From NCBI RefSeq assembly GCF_018310535.1, contig NZ_CP074102.1, positions 7,936,001 to 8,000,000 of the forward strand: a stretch of DNA of 64,000 nucleotides, in the 5' to 3' direction. Below, piece after piece: positions 16,957-25,384 of the stretch. This stretch comes from Streptomyces mirabilis (GTDB lineage Bacteria; Actinomycetota; Actinomycetes; Streptomycetales; Streptomycetaceae). The notes beneath the pieces are model-generated. The model searched no databases. It worked only from the letters and a program-made list of their open reading frames with translations, and was not told where the DNA came from. How positions within the stretch are numbered: the first letter of the stretch is position 1; each line of letters starts with the position of its first letter. The position numbers were made by a program, and so were the translations under genes.

Positions 16957-17721
16957 CTAGCCCTCCTCGCCCGCCACATGAACCCCGAAGAACGCCCCCT
17001 GCGGGTCCCGCAGGACGGCGATCCGGGGCCCCTCCGGCACGGACGTGGGCTCCATGAGAATGCTGCCGCCCGCCCCGACGGCGGCGTTCGCGGTGGCGTC
17101 CACGTCCTCGACCGCGAAGTACGGCAGCCAGTGCGGCGGCAGCGCGTGCGGGAAGTTGTCGTCCATCGTCACCATGCCGCCGAAGTCGGCTCCGTCGATG
17201 CCCCACTGCGTGTAGTGCTCGGAGGTGTTCACGGTCCAGCCGAACACCGTGGTGTAGAACTCGACGGCCCGGTCCGGGGCGCGCGTCAGCAGCTCCACCC
17301 AGCCGAGCGCGCCCGGCGCGTTGAACAGTCCCGCGCCCGGGAAGGCCCGCGCCTGCCACAGCTGGAAGGCCGCGCCGGTCGGGTCGAACGCCACCGCGAA
17401 ACGCCCGACGTCGAACACGTCCATCGGGCCGAGGACGACCGTGCCGCCCGCGGCCTGCACCGCGTCCACGGCGGTGTCGGCGTCGGCCACCGCGAACGAC
17501 ACGTTCCAGGCGACGGGCTGCGACTCCTGGTACAGCGGGGAGAGCGCCGCGACCGGCGCGTCGCCGAGGTGTGCGACCGTGTAGCCGCCCGCCTCCTGGC
17601 GCGGGTCGGTCTCCGGACGCCAGCCGAGCAGATCGGCGTAGAAGCGCTTGGCCGCCTCCAGATCACTGGTCCCGAGCTCGGTCCAGCACGGACCGCCGGT
17701 CACCGGCTTGTCGAGCTTCAT
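16957..17721 (-). CDS. Two-domain VOC-family protein (glyoxalase/hydroxylase-like)
   Basis: 254 residues with two vicinal-oxygen-chelate modules. The first begins CWTELGTSDLEAAKRFYADL and ends near FDPTGAAFQLWQ; the second begins GWVELLTRAPDRAVEFYTTV and ends RDPQGAFFGVH. In Streptomyces such two-module proteins are annotated as hydroxylases, but the substrate cannot be told. ATG at 17721 with GGAGGAAC upstream. A second VOC gene lies 89 bp upstream on the same strand, so they may form an operon. Confidence 0.88.
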   Translation of the reverse strand: MKLDKPVTGGPCWTELGTSDLEAAKRFYADLLGWRPETDPRQEAGGYTVAHLGDAPVAALSPLYQESQPVAWNVSFAVADADTAVDAVQAAGGTVVLGPMDVFDVGRFAVAFDPTGAAFQLWQARAFPGAGLFNAPGALGWVELLTRAPDRAVEFYTTVFGWTVNTSEHYTQWGIDGADFGGMVTMDDNFPHALPPHWLPYFAVEDVDATANAAVGAGGSILMEPTSVPEGPRIAVLRDPQGAFFGVHVAGEEG

Positions 17722-17810
17722 GACGTTCCTCCGCCCTTCCGCCAGAAGGCCCCTCCAGCACGCTATGCCCGTGCCCGGGCCGTGGCCATCCGGCGCAGGG
17801 CGTCGTGCGC

Positions 17811-18203
17811 TCAGATGCCGGGGCGGTAGCGCAGCGGATGATCCGCAGGGATCTCCACGAGCACGATCTCGACACCGTCCGGATCGGCGATCCACATCTC
17901 GATCAGCCCCCACGGCTCCTTCACCGGCGGGCGCAGGATGTCGACCCCGGCCGCCGAGAGCTCCTCGTACGCCGCGTCGGCGTCGGCCACCTGGAGCCAC
18001 AGCCTGAGCGCGGGCGAGGGCGGGGCCTCGGAGCGGCCCGAGACCTCCAGGAAGCCGCCGCCGAGGAAGTAGACCGTGCCGTGCTCGGGGCCCGTCCCGA
18101 ACTCCCGGTGGACGGCGAGGCCCAGCCGCTCGCCGTAGAAGGCGCGGGAGCGCTCCGGGTCGGTGGGCCGCAGAAGGATCCGACTGCTCAGTACATGCAC
18201 CAT
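17811..18203 (-). CDS. Single-domain VOC-family (glyoxalase-like) protein
   Basis: 130 residues, one VOC fold: SSRILLRPTDPERSRAFYGE at the N-terminus, VYFLGGGFLEV in the middle and PWGLIEMWIADPDGVEIVLV at the end. These blocks supply the usual His/Glu metal positions, although the first His is replaced by Arg/Leu context, so metal use is uncertain. ATG at 18203; the ribosome site is weak. Located upstream of the two-domain VOC gene, same strand. Confidence 0.83.
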   Translation of the reverse strand: MVHVLSSRILLRPTDPERSRAFYGERLGLAVHREFGTGPEHGTVYFLGGGFLEVSGRSEAPPSPALRLWLQVADADAAYEELSAAGVDILRPPVKEPWGLIEMWIADPDGVEIVLVEIPADHPLRYRPGI

Positions 18204-18286
18204 GCCCCGGAGCCTAGGGCGCCGACAACAGGGGCGTTACGCTCAGCGGTGCCCGAGCCGCGCCAGAGATTTCGGAGAACCGTTCC

Positions 18287-18841
18287 ATGGACACCGCCGC
18301 CGCCACCGGACTGACCTTCCGCGATGCCACCGACGCCGATGTGGACGCCCTCGTCGTGCTGATCGAGTCGGCCTACCGCGGTGACTCCAGCCGGACCGGT
18401 TGGACCACGGAGGCGGACATCCTCGAAGGACAGCGGACCGACCCCGAGGGCGTGCTCGCCGTCATCAAGTCGCCGGACAGCCGCCTCCTGACCGTGGAGC
18501 GGGACGGCACCGTCGTCGCCTGCTGCCAGCTCGAACACCGTGGCGACCACGCCTACTTCGGCATGTTCGCGGTCAGTCCCGCACTCCAGGGCGGTGGCCT
18601 GGGCAAGGTGATCATCGCCGAGGCGGAGCGGCACGCCCACGAGACCTGGGGCGTCGCGGAGATGCACATGACCGTGATCTCCGTACGCGAGGACCTCATC
18701 GCCTGGTACGAGCGGCGCGGCTACCGCCGTACGGGAAGGATGACCCCCTTCCCGTACGGCGACGAGCGCTTCGGCATTCCGCAGCGCGACGACCTGCAGT
18801 TCGAGCTGCTGGTCAAGCCCCTGGCGCGGCCGGCGAAGTGA
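18287..18841 (+). CDS. GNAT-family N-acetyltransferase
   Basis: 184 residues. Motif A is FAVSPALQGGGLGKVIIAEA at about residues 95-114, with the acetyl-CoA pyrophosphate loop QGGGLG. Motif B is LIAWYERRGYRRTGRM. Acceptor substrate unknown. ATG at 18287 with GGAGAA upstream. It ends three bases before the convergent GDPD gene. Confidence 0.88.
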   Translation: MDTAAATGLTFRDATDADVDALVVLIESAYRGDSSRTGWTTEADILEGQRTDPEGVLAVIKSPDSRLLTVERDGTVVACCQLEHRGDHAYFGMFAVSPALQGGGLGKVIIAEAERHAHETWGVAEMHMTVISVREDLIAWYERRGYRRTGRMTPFPYGDERFGIPQRDDLQFELLVKPLARPAK

Positions 18842-18844
18842 TCA

Positions 18845-19528
18845 TCAGGCCGTGAAGCGGCCGGTGCGTTTGATCTGGGGGTAGTCGGTGGTCGCACCGT
18901 CCAGCTCCAGCGCGCGCACCAGCCGCAGGTGGTCCTGGGTGTTCACCACCCAGCCGATGATCCGCAGATCGGCCTTGCGGGCGTGCTCGACGACCTCCAG
19001 GGTCAGCCGGCGGATGTTGAGGCAGACGGTGGCGGCGCCGGCCTCCACGGCGCGGTCCACGACATCGACGCCGTAGCGGCTCGCGATGAGCGCCGTGCGG
19101 ACGCCCGGCACGAGCCGGGTGATCTCGGCGATCGCCTCGTCGTGGAACGACGACACCTCGACCCGCCCCACCAGATCACGCCGGTGCATCACCTCGGCGA
19201 GCGCCCGCGCCGCCGCCGTGTCCTTGATCTCGGCCTGCAGTGGCGCCCTGACGGCGTCCAGGACCTCTTCGAAGACGGGCACGCGCTCACCGTGCCCGGC
19301 GTCCAGGGCGCGCAGCTCGGCGAGGGTCATCTCGGTGATCGGCCCCGAACCGTCGGTCGTACGGTCCACGTCCGCGTCGTGCATGACGACCAGCGCGCCG
19401 TCCTTGCTCAGATGCAGATCGAGTTCGATCAGGTCGAGGCCCGCGTGCTGGGCGGCGATGAAGGAACGGAGGGTGTTCTCGGGTTCTACACCCATCACTC
19501 CGCGATGACCGATGGTGAGGAAGTTCAA
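18845..19528 (-). CDS. Glycerophosphodiester phosphodiesterase
   Basis: 227-residue TIM-barrel enzyme that hydrolyses glycerophosphodiesters to glycerol-3-phosphate and an alcohol. TIGHRGVMGVEPENTL carries the catalytic His and the metal-binding Glu; IELDLHLSKDGALVVMHDA carries the ExD metal ligands and second His; LQAEIK and GWVVNTQ are the later conserved blocks. TTG at 19528 is chosen as start because the product then reads (M)NFLTIGHRG as in relatives; an ATG at 19594 would add an unlikely Arg-rich leader. No signal peptide, so cytoplasmic. Confidence 0.88.
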   Translation of the reverse strand: MNFLTIGHRGVMGVEPENTLRSFIAAQHAGLDLIELDLHLSKDGALVVMHDADVDRTTDGSGPITEMTLAELRALDAGHGERVPVFEEVLDAVRAPLQAEIKDTAAARALAEVMHRRDLVGRVEVSSFHDEAIAEITRLVPGVRTALIASRYGVDVVDRAVEAGAATVCLNIRRLTLEVVEHARKADLRIIGWVVNTQDHLRLVRALELDGATTDYPQIKRTGRFTA

Positions 19529-19953
19529 GATTCGACTCGCTTCCGTCGACGGCGGCTCGGCTCGCGCGTGGTCTCGGCGGCACCCACGCGGCAAGGCCGC
19601 AGCCTAATCGTCCCGCCGCGTGATGTACCCGCTCGTACGCCAGGCAGGGCGTGTCTGCCGCAAGGGGAGAGCGGGCCGTTGCCGCCGGGGCGCGCCACCC
19701 GGGCGTGGGCGAGTCTTCTGGCGGTTGACCCCGAGCGCCCCCGGTTCGTTGCTCCTGCCACTTCCCGCGCTTCCCGCGGATGCCCGTGTGTCCGGCGCCA
19801 CATAGCGGAAGTGTTCGCCTTCGCGGCATCCAGCAGGAAAAAGAGCGGTGAAGTTGGGGTGGTGCAGGATAATCTATCGAGTCTCCCCTTGCGGGAAGGA
19901 ACCTCATATACATACGGTGTGCTTACGCGAGGTTCTCCCGTGGAGGGTGAGAG
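19529..19953. other. 425-bp intergenic region before the DUF6421 operon
   Basis: No gene is convincing here. GGAACC at about 19898-19903 resembles the -35 of ECF sigma promoters, but the -10 match is poor. GAACCTC (19899-19905) and GAGGTTC (19929-19935) form a 7-bp inverted repeat around an AT-richer core, just before the GGAGGGTGAGAG ribosome site. Confidence 0.4.
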
Positions 19954-21351
19954 ATGACGGAAATTCTTGTGCCAGTGGGTGTGGAGGAGCAGGTTCCTCC
20001 CGTGGGCAGGGTGGTGGAGCACCCGGCTTGGCCCGTGCTCAAGGATGCCGTGGAGGAGATCCGGCCCTGGCAGTCCACGGACGGGTCGATCGACTTCGAG
20101 GCCGAGGGCGCCCCGGACACGGCCGATGCCGATCTGGCCGTACGCCGTGCCATAGACGCCATCGAGCAGCTCGCCCCGCTGCTGCCGCACGACGCCGAGT
20201 ACCACGAGGCGCTCGTGAAGGACCTGCGCCGCTGGGCCGACGGTGGCTTCCAGGTGCCCGACTTCCTGGACTCGCTGCTGGCCTTCCAGCCCGCCGCGCA
20301 CCGCGAGAACGGCCTCCAGCACCTGGTCGTCTTCCCGATGTACACGCAGAACGGCAACCCGGACCGCAACTTCGAGGCGGTCGTGCTGCGCATGGTCTGG
20401 CCGGACTGGCTGGCCGAGCTGGAGCGCACCCGCTACGACAACCCGCTGTTCTGCGGCATCACCTTCGAGGACTTCACGGCGGGCTACGACACCAACTCGG
20501 CCGTCCTCTTCCCGGAGACGATCGCCGTGCGCGAGGCGCCGGAACGATTCTCCTGGGGCGGCATCTTCTGCGACCGCGAGGCCGCCCGCTTCCGCGCCGT
20601 CACCGACGCCGCCGTGGACGTCCTGGGCCTTCAGCTGCCCGAGGACATCGCGGCGATGGTCCACGACCAGGAGCGCTGCGAGCAGGCCTTCGTGCTGTGG
20701 GACATGGTCCACGACCGCACCCACAGCCACGGCGACCTGCCGTTCGACCCGTTCATGATCAAGCAGCGCCAGCCGTTCTGGATGTACGGCCTCGAGGAGC
20801 TGCGCTGCGACCTCACCGCGTTCAAGGAGGCCGTGAAGCTGGAGGCCGAGGGTCACCAGCACGGTCGTGACGTGCAGTACGCGGTGCTCTTCGACCGGAT
20901 GTTCCGCTTCCCCGTCACCGGCGACCGCGTCCGCAACTACGACGGTCTCGGTGGCCAGCTCCTCTTCGCCTACCTGCACCAGCACGACGTCGTCCGCTGG
21001 ACCGACAACAAGCTGCACATCGACTGGCAGCGCGCCCCGCAGATCACCAACCAGCTGTGCGCCGAGATCGAGGACCTCTACCGGGCCGGCATCGACCGCC
21101 CCAAGCTCGTCCACTGGTTCAAGGCGTACGAGCTCGTCTCCACCTATCTCGCCCCGCACCCCGGGTCCCGCTGGGCCAAGGGCCCGGACGCCCTCGATCT
21201 GACCCAGCCGCCCCGTAAGCTCGTCGACGACGTGCTTCCGGACGAGTTTCCGCTGAGCATGTTCTATGAGGCGCTCTCCAAGAAACTGAAGAACGTGATC
21301 GCCTCCACCAAGGGCATCACCGCGACGAGCGCCGAGCGGGCCGCCGCGTGA
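19954..21351 (+). CDS. DUF6421 family protein
   Basis: 465-residue soluble protein without signal peptide or membrane segment. Notable His/acidic motifs are LWDMVHDRTHSHGDLPFDPF (about residues 248-267) and LHQHDVVRWTDNKLHIDW (about 342-359), which could be metal sites. The family is typical of Streptomyces and has no assigned function. ATG with a GGAGGGTGAGAG site. The stop overlaps a GTG of the next frame, and the SDR and threonine-aldolase genes follow tightly, so this is the first gene of an operon. Confidence 0.87.
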   Translation: MTEILVPVGVEEQVPPVGRVVEHPAWPVLKDAVEEIRPWQSTDGSIDFEAEGAPDTADADLAVRRAIDAIEQLAPLLPHDAEYHEALVKDLRRWADGGFQVPDFLDSLLAFQPAAHRENGLQHLVVFPMYTQNGNPDRNFEAVVLRMVWPDWLAELERTRYDNPLFCGITFEDFTAGYDTNSAVLFPETIAVREAPERFSWGGIFCDREAARFRAVTDAAVDVLGLQLPEDIAAMVHDQERCEQAFVLWDMVHDRTHSHGDLPFDPFMIKQRQPFWMYGLEELRCDLTAFKEAVKLEAEGHQHGRDVQYAVLFDRMFRFPVTGDRVRNYDGLGGQLLFAYLHQHDVVRWTDNKLHIDWQRAPQITNQLCAEIEDLYRAGIDRPKLVHWFKAYELVSTYLAPHPGSRWAKGPDALDLTQPPRKLVDDVLPDEFPLSMFYEALSKKLKNVIASTKGITATSAERAAA

Positions 21352-21386
21352 GCGCTCGTACCGGGGATGTTCAGGAGGCGAAGGCG

Positions 21387-22145
21387 ATGTCACACGGAAA
21401 CGGCAACGGACCTCTCAGCGGCGCGGTGATCGCGGTCGCCGGAGCGGGTGGACCCGCCGGGCGCGCGACGCTGGCCCGGCTCGCCGACGCGGGCGCGACC
21501 GTCATCGGATCGGACAACGATCCCGAGCGGCTCGCGGAGGCCGTGGACGCGGCCCGCTATGGGCACGGCGGTGCCACCGTCATCGGCGACACGGTCGACC
21601 TGCTCGACCTCCAGTCGACCCGCGACTGGGCCATCCGCGTCGAGAAGGACTTCGGCCACGTCGACGGCCTGGTCCACCTGGTCGGCGGCTGGCGGGGCAG
21701 CGAGACCTTCACCAGGACGAGCCTCGACGACTGGGACTTCCTGGAGCTGCTGCTCATCCGCACGGTGCAGAACACCTCCCTCGCGTTCCACGAGGCGTTG
21801 CAGCGCAGCGACCGTGGCCGCTACCTCCTGATCAGCGCCGCGGGCGCGAGCAAGCCCACCGCGGGCAACGCCGCCTACTCCGCCGCCAAGGCCGCCGCCG
21901 AGGCGTGGACGCTGGCCATGGCGGACTACTTCCGCAAGGCCGGGGGCGAGCAGGGTCCGACTTCCGCGGCTGCCATCCTGGTGGTCAAGGCACTGGTGCA
22001 CGACGCGATGCGCGCCGAGCGCCCGAACGCGAAGTTCGCGGGCTTCACGGACGTCGAGGATCTGGCCGAGGCCATCGCCGGCGTCTGGTCGCAGCCCGCC
22101 GGTGAAGTGAACGGAAACCGTCTGTGGCTGACCGAGAAGCCGTGA
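21387..22145 (+). CDS. Short-chain dehydrogenase/reductase
   Basis: 252 residues, NAD(P)-dependent oxidoreductase. The cofactor loop is read as AVAGAGGPAGRATLARLAD, a variant of TGxxxGxG. The catalytic region LLISAAGASKPTAGNAAYSAAKAA gives Ser and YxxxK. ATG at 21387 is preferred because AGGAGG lies nine bases upstream; a GTG at 21348 overlapping the previous stop is also in frame. Its stop overlaps the GTG of the aldolase gene (GTGA), indicating translational coupling. Substrate unknown. Confidence 0.9.
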   Translation: MSHGNGNGPLSGAVIAVAGAGGPAGRATLARLADAGATVIGSDNDPERLAEAVDAARYGHGGATVIGDTVDLLDLQSTRDWAIRVEKDFGHVDGLVHLVGGWRGSETFTRTSLDDWDFLELLLIRTVQNTSLAFHEALQRSDRGRYLLISAAGASKPTAGNAAYSAAKAAAEAWTLAMADYFRKAGGEQGPTSAAAILVVKALVHDAMRAERPNAKFAGFTDVEDLAEAIAGVWSQPAGEVNGNRLWLTEKP

Positions 22146-23215
22146 ACCCTGCGAAGACCGACGCCCGGCGTCACCACGACCCGTCCGTCCGCGGCTTCGC
22201 CAGCGACAACTACGCGGGGGCCCACCCCGAGGTGCTCGCCGCCGTGGCCCTGGCCAACGGCGGGCACCAGGTCGCGTACGGCGAGGACGCCTACACGGCG
22301 AACCTCCAGCAGATCATCCGCAGCCACTTCGGCGCCACCGCCGAGGCCTTCCCGGTCTTCAACGGGACCGGCGCGAACGTGGTCGCGCTCCAGGCGGTCA
22401 CCGACCGCTGGGGCGCGGTGATCTGCGCGGAGAGCGCGCACATCAACGTCGACGAGGGCGGCGCCCCCGAGCGCATGGGCGGCCTCAAGCTGCTCACCGT
22501 GCCCACGCCCGACGGCAAGCTCACCCCCGAGCTGATCGACCGTCAGGCCTACGGCTGGGACGACGAGCACCGTGCGATGCCGCAGGTCGTCTCGATCACC
22601 CAGAGCACCGAACTGGGCACCCTCTACACGCCCGACGAGATCCGCGCGATCTGCGACCACGCCCACGCGCACGGCATGAAGGTGCACCTGGACGGGTCCC
22701 GGATAGCCAACGCGGCCGCCTCCCTGGACGTGCCCATGCGCACGTTCACCAACGCGGTCGGCGTCGACCTCCTGAGTCTCGGCGGGACGAAGAACGGCGC
22801 GCTGTACGGCGAGGCCGTCGTCGTCCTCAACCAGGACGCGGTCAGTCACATGAAGCACCTGCGCAAGCTGTCCATGCAGCTCGCCTCCAAGATGCGCTTC
22901 GTCTCCGTGCAGTTGGAGGCGCTGCTCGCCAAGGACCTGTGGCTGCGCAACGCCCGCCACTCCAACCAGATGGCCCAGCGGCTGGCCGAGGGCGTGCGCG
23001 CGGTGCACGGCGTGGAGATCCTCCACCCGGTCCAGGCCAACGCCGTCTTCGCGCGCCTCCCGCACGGCGTGAGCGAGCGGCTCCAGAAGCACTACCGCTT
23101 CTACTTCTGGGACGAGGCGGCGGGCGACGTCCGCTGGATGTGCTCCTTCGACACGACCGAGGACGACGTCGACGGGTTCGTGGCGGCGCTCAAGGAGGAG
23201 ATGGCTCACTCGTAA
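22142..23215 (+). CDS. Low-specificity threonine aldolase-like PLP enzyme
   Basis: 357-residue fold-type I PLP protein that would cleave beta-hydroxy amino acids such as L-threonine to glycine and an aldehyde. VRGFASDNYAGAHPEVL opens the domain, VHLDGSRIANAA contains the PLP-nitrogen Asp, and LSLGGTKNGAL the Schiff-base Lys. GTG at 22142 overlaps the SDR stop; another GTG at 22124 is possible. Placement after an SDR suggests a two-step route, for example oxidation or reduction of an aldol product, but that is inference. Confidence 0.9.
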   Translation: MNPAKTDARRHHDPSVRGFASDNYAGAHPEVLAAVALANGGHQVAYGEDAYTANLQQIIRSHFGATAEAFPVFNGTGANVVALQAVTDRWGAVICAESAHINVDEGGAPERMGGLKLLTVPTPDGKLTPELIDRQAYGWDDEHRAMPQVVSITQSTELGTLYTPDEIRAICDHAHAHGMKVHLDGSRIANAAASLDVPMRTFTNAVGVDLLSLGGTKNGALYGEAVVVLNQDAVSHMKHLRKLSMQLASKMRFVSVQLEALLAKDLWLRNARHSNQMAQRLAEGVRAVHGVEILHPVQANAVFARLPHGVSERLQKHYRFYFWDEAAGDVRWMCSFDTTEDDVDGFVAALKEEMAHS

Positions 23216-23261
23216 CCCGAGCGCCAGTGCCTGCATAGATATGCGGTCGCCTGAAAAGTCA

Positions 23262-23291
23262 TTGACTCTCGGGTGACCGCATTCCTATGCT
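23262..23291 (+). promoter_or_regulatory. Promoter giving a leaderless transglutaminase-like mRNA
   Basis: TTGACT (23262-23267) and TATGCT (23286-23291) with an 18-base spacer. The -10 ends eight bases before the ATG at 23300, so transcription should begin at or next to the start codon. No ribosome site is visible. Confidence 0.55.
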
Positions 23292-23299
23292 CTCCGGGC

Positions 23300-23872
23300 A
23301 TGGAGCTGATCCAGAACGCTGCCGACCTGTCTGCCTACTTGGCCGCCGACGAGGTCATCGACCATCACCATCCGCTCGTACGGGAGACGGCCGCGCGGCT
23401 GGCCGAGGGGGCCGTGGACTCGTATGCCTATGCGCGGGCGGCTTTCGAATTCGTGCGCGACACCATCCCGCACTCGCAGGACTCCGGCGATCTTCGGGTC
23501 ACCTGGCGTGCCTCCGACGTGCTGGAGCGGCGCACCGGCATCTGCTACGCCAAGGCCCACGCCCTGGCCGCGCTGTTGCGGGCCGAGGACATCCCGACGG
23601 CGTTCTGCTACCAGAAGTTCGACGAGGTGCACGGTCTGGTCGCCGTACGGTTCAACGGTGCCTGGCACCGGCAGGACCCTCGCGGCAACAAGCCGGGCGT
23701 GGACGCCCAGTTCTCCCTGGACGGCGAGCGGCTGGCCTTCACGCCCGATCCCGAATTCGATGAGTTGGACTATCCGGACCTGTACGCCGAACCTCACTCG
23801 GTCGTGCTGAGCGTCCTCAAGGCCGCCCCTGACCGGCCGTACCTCTGGAAGACGCTCCCCAGCGCACTCTGA
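23300..23872 (+). CDS. Transglutaminase-like cysteine protease-fold protein
   Basis: 190 residues. The core triad is readable: ERRTGICYAKAHALAALLRA holds the catalytic Cys (about residue 90), FDEVHGLVAVRF the His, and WHRQDPRGNK the Asp. Such small actinobacterial proteins are probably peptidases or transferases of unknown substrate. ATG at 23300 has no Shine-Dalgarno sequence but lies just after a good promoter, consistent with leaderless translation; an upstream GTG at 23273 would begin inside that promoter. Follows the DUF6421 operon but has its own promoter. Confidence 0.87.
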   Translation: MELIQNAADLSAYLAADEVIDHHHPLVRETAARLAEGAVDSYAYARAAFEFVRDTIPHSQDSGDLRVTWRASDVLERRTGICYAKAHALAALLRAEDIPTAFCYQKFDEVHGLVAVRFNGAWHRQDPRGNKPGVDAQFSLDGERLAFTPDPEFDELDYPDLYAEPHSVVLSVLKAAPDRPYLWKTLPSAL

Positions 23873-23947
23873 GAACCGTCACCCATCACCCGGACGCGGG
23901 TGGGGCGGTGCGGTGCGACGGGGCCGAACTCCTGGAGACGTTCAGCC

Positions 23948-23977
23948 CCGGGGCGTGGAACAGCGTCCACGCCCCGG
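23948..23977. terminator. Bidirectional hairpin terminator
   Basis: Perfect 12-bp stem CCGGGGCGTGGA / TCCACGCCCCGG with a 6-base loop, between the convergent transglutaminase-like and acyltransferase genes. Confidence 0.8.
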
Positions 23978-23986
23978 CGTGACGAT

Positions 23987-24715
23987 TCAGCGGGCCTCGG
24001 CCGCCTTGACCTCTTCGGGGGTCGGCGCCGTGCCGCCGAGGTGCGCGGGCATCCACCAGGTGTCGTCCGGGCCCTTGGGGCGGACCGGATAGGCGCGCTG
24101 CGCGGCCTCCAGGAGCTCCTGGACGCGCTCGCGCAGCCGCCGGGTGATGGCGCCCGCGTACTGGTCCTGCGGCGCCTCCACCGGTTCGCCGACCCGGATG
24201 GTGATCGGGGTGTGGCTGCGCTTGAAGTTGCGCGGGTGGCCCTTGGTCCACAGCCGCTGGGTGCCCCACAGGGCCATCGGGATCAGCGGCACGCCGGCCT
24301 CCTGGGCCATGCGCGCGGCACCCGACTTGAAGCTCTTCAGGGTGAAGGACTGGGAGATGGTCGCTTCGGGAAAGACGCCGACGATCTCGCCGGACCGCAG
24401 TGAATCCAGCGCGTGTTGATACGCCGTCTCACCCTGCTTGCGGTCCACCGGGATGTGCTTCATGCCCCGCATCAGCGGACCGGAGATCTTGTGCCGGAAG
24501 ACCGACTCCTTCGCCATGAAACGCACCAGGCGCTTCTGCGGCAGGGTGGCCAGACCGTCGAAGATGAAGTCCAGATAACTGATGTGGTTACTGACCAGCA
24601 CGGCGCCGCCCGAGCGCGGAATGTTCTCCGATCCCTTGCAGTCGATCTTGAGGTCCCAGGCCTTGAACAACACTTGGGCGAGACCGACGACAGGACGGTA
24701 GACAAGCTCTGCCAT
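23987..24715 (-). CDS. 1-acyl-sn-glycerol-3-phosphate acyltransferase (PlsC family)
   Basis: 242 residues. The four acyltransferase blocks appear in order: SNHISYLDFIF (HX4D, about residue 43), a basic RFMAKESVFR block, VFPEATIS (about 114) and VPLIPMALWG. The enzyme would acylate lysophosphatidate during phospholipid synthesis at the membrane. ATG at 24715; the GAAAGGG upstream is somewhat distant. Monocistronic by position. Confidence 0.9.
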   Translation of the reverse strand: MAELVYRPVVGLAQVLFKAWDLKIDCKGSENIPRSGGAVLVSNHISYLDFIFDGLATLPQKRLVRFMAKESVFRHKISGPLMRGMKHIPVDRKQGETAYQHALDSLRSGEIVGVFPEATISQSFTLKSFKSGAARMAQEAGVPLIPMALWGTQRLWTKGHPRNFKRSHTPITIRVGEPVEAPQDQYAGAITRRLRERVQELLEAAQRAYPVRPKGPDDTWWMPAHLGGTAPTPEEVKAAEAR

Positions 24716-24900
24716 GGACGGGGTGGACCCTTTCTCTCTGCTCGGGAAGGGGTCTCCCGGCGGGAAAGTTACGCAGCCGTAGGTTTACGGCATTGCGCAG
24801 ATCGTGCCCGAAGAACGGACGAGTGGCCAGTCCTGGTGCCGCGATGCGGCGAGATCCTCGTCACGTGTCCCCTGATCGACCTCGGACTTCTAACTCACCG

Positions 24901-25317
24901 TCACTGGGCGCGTACCGTCACCCGACGTACGAGCAGGTACATCTCGCAGCCCAGGCAGTACCCGAACGCCGCGTTGAGGAACGCGGCCGCCAGCGCGCAG
25001 CCGGTCGCGGCGAACCCCAGCCAGTCGGGCCCTGCCGTGAAACCGATCAGCCCGACCACGGCGAACACGAGCCCGACGGCCTGCGCGAACTGCGGCGGCT
25101 GAGGCGACTCGAACTGTGCCGGCGGCCCGAGTCGGGGGCGTACGACCTTCCGGAACAGCCAGCCGTAAGGAGAGCGCGCCACGCCGCCCGAGGCGCCCAG
25201 TGCGAACGCCAGTACCTGCCAGGCCAACAGCCAGGTGCTGCCGGTGATCAGAACGGCCGCCAGTACGACGGTCGTCACGGCCGCACCGAACCGCGGCCCT
25301 CTTGCGTCAATGTCCAT
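24901..25317 (-). CDS. DUF4395 membrane protein
   Basis: 138 residues with two pairs of hydrophobic helices (about 12-45 and 78-125). FGYCLGCEMYLLV near the C-terminus carries a CxxC in a membrane setting, the DUF4395 hallmark. The gene is divergent from a thioredoxin-like gene with only 60 bp between start codons, a common pairing that suggests thiol-disulfide exchange across the membrane. ATG at 25317. Confidence 0.88.
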   Translation of the reverse strand: MDIDARGPRFGAAVTTVVLAAVLITGSTWLLAWQVLAFALGASGGVARSPYGWLFRKVVRPRLGPPAQFESPQPPQFAQAVGLVFAVVGLIGFTAGPDWLGFAATGCALAAAFLNAAFGYCLGCEMYLLVRRVTVRAQ

Positions 25318-25321
25318 GAAT

Positions 25322-25384
25322 CAAGCATTCCGTATGAAGGGCGGTTCATGGACCCGGGAATCTTTGCGGTCTCGTGAATGCTTG
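25322..25384. promoter_or_regulatory. 9-bp inverted repeat framing the DUF4395/thioredoxin divergent promoters
   Basis: CAAGCATTC (25322-25330) and its exact complement GAATGCTTG (25376-25384) lie next to, or over, the two start codons. They could be symmetric binding sites for one regulator or related initiation sequences. Confidence 0.4.

Noticed and set aside
19898..19925. ECF sigma (SigR/SigE-type) promoter for DUF6421
   Set aside because: GGAACC fits a -35, but no GTT or GTCT-type -10 is found at the right distance.
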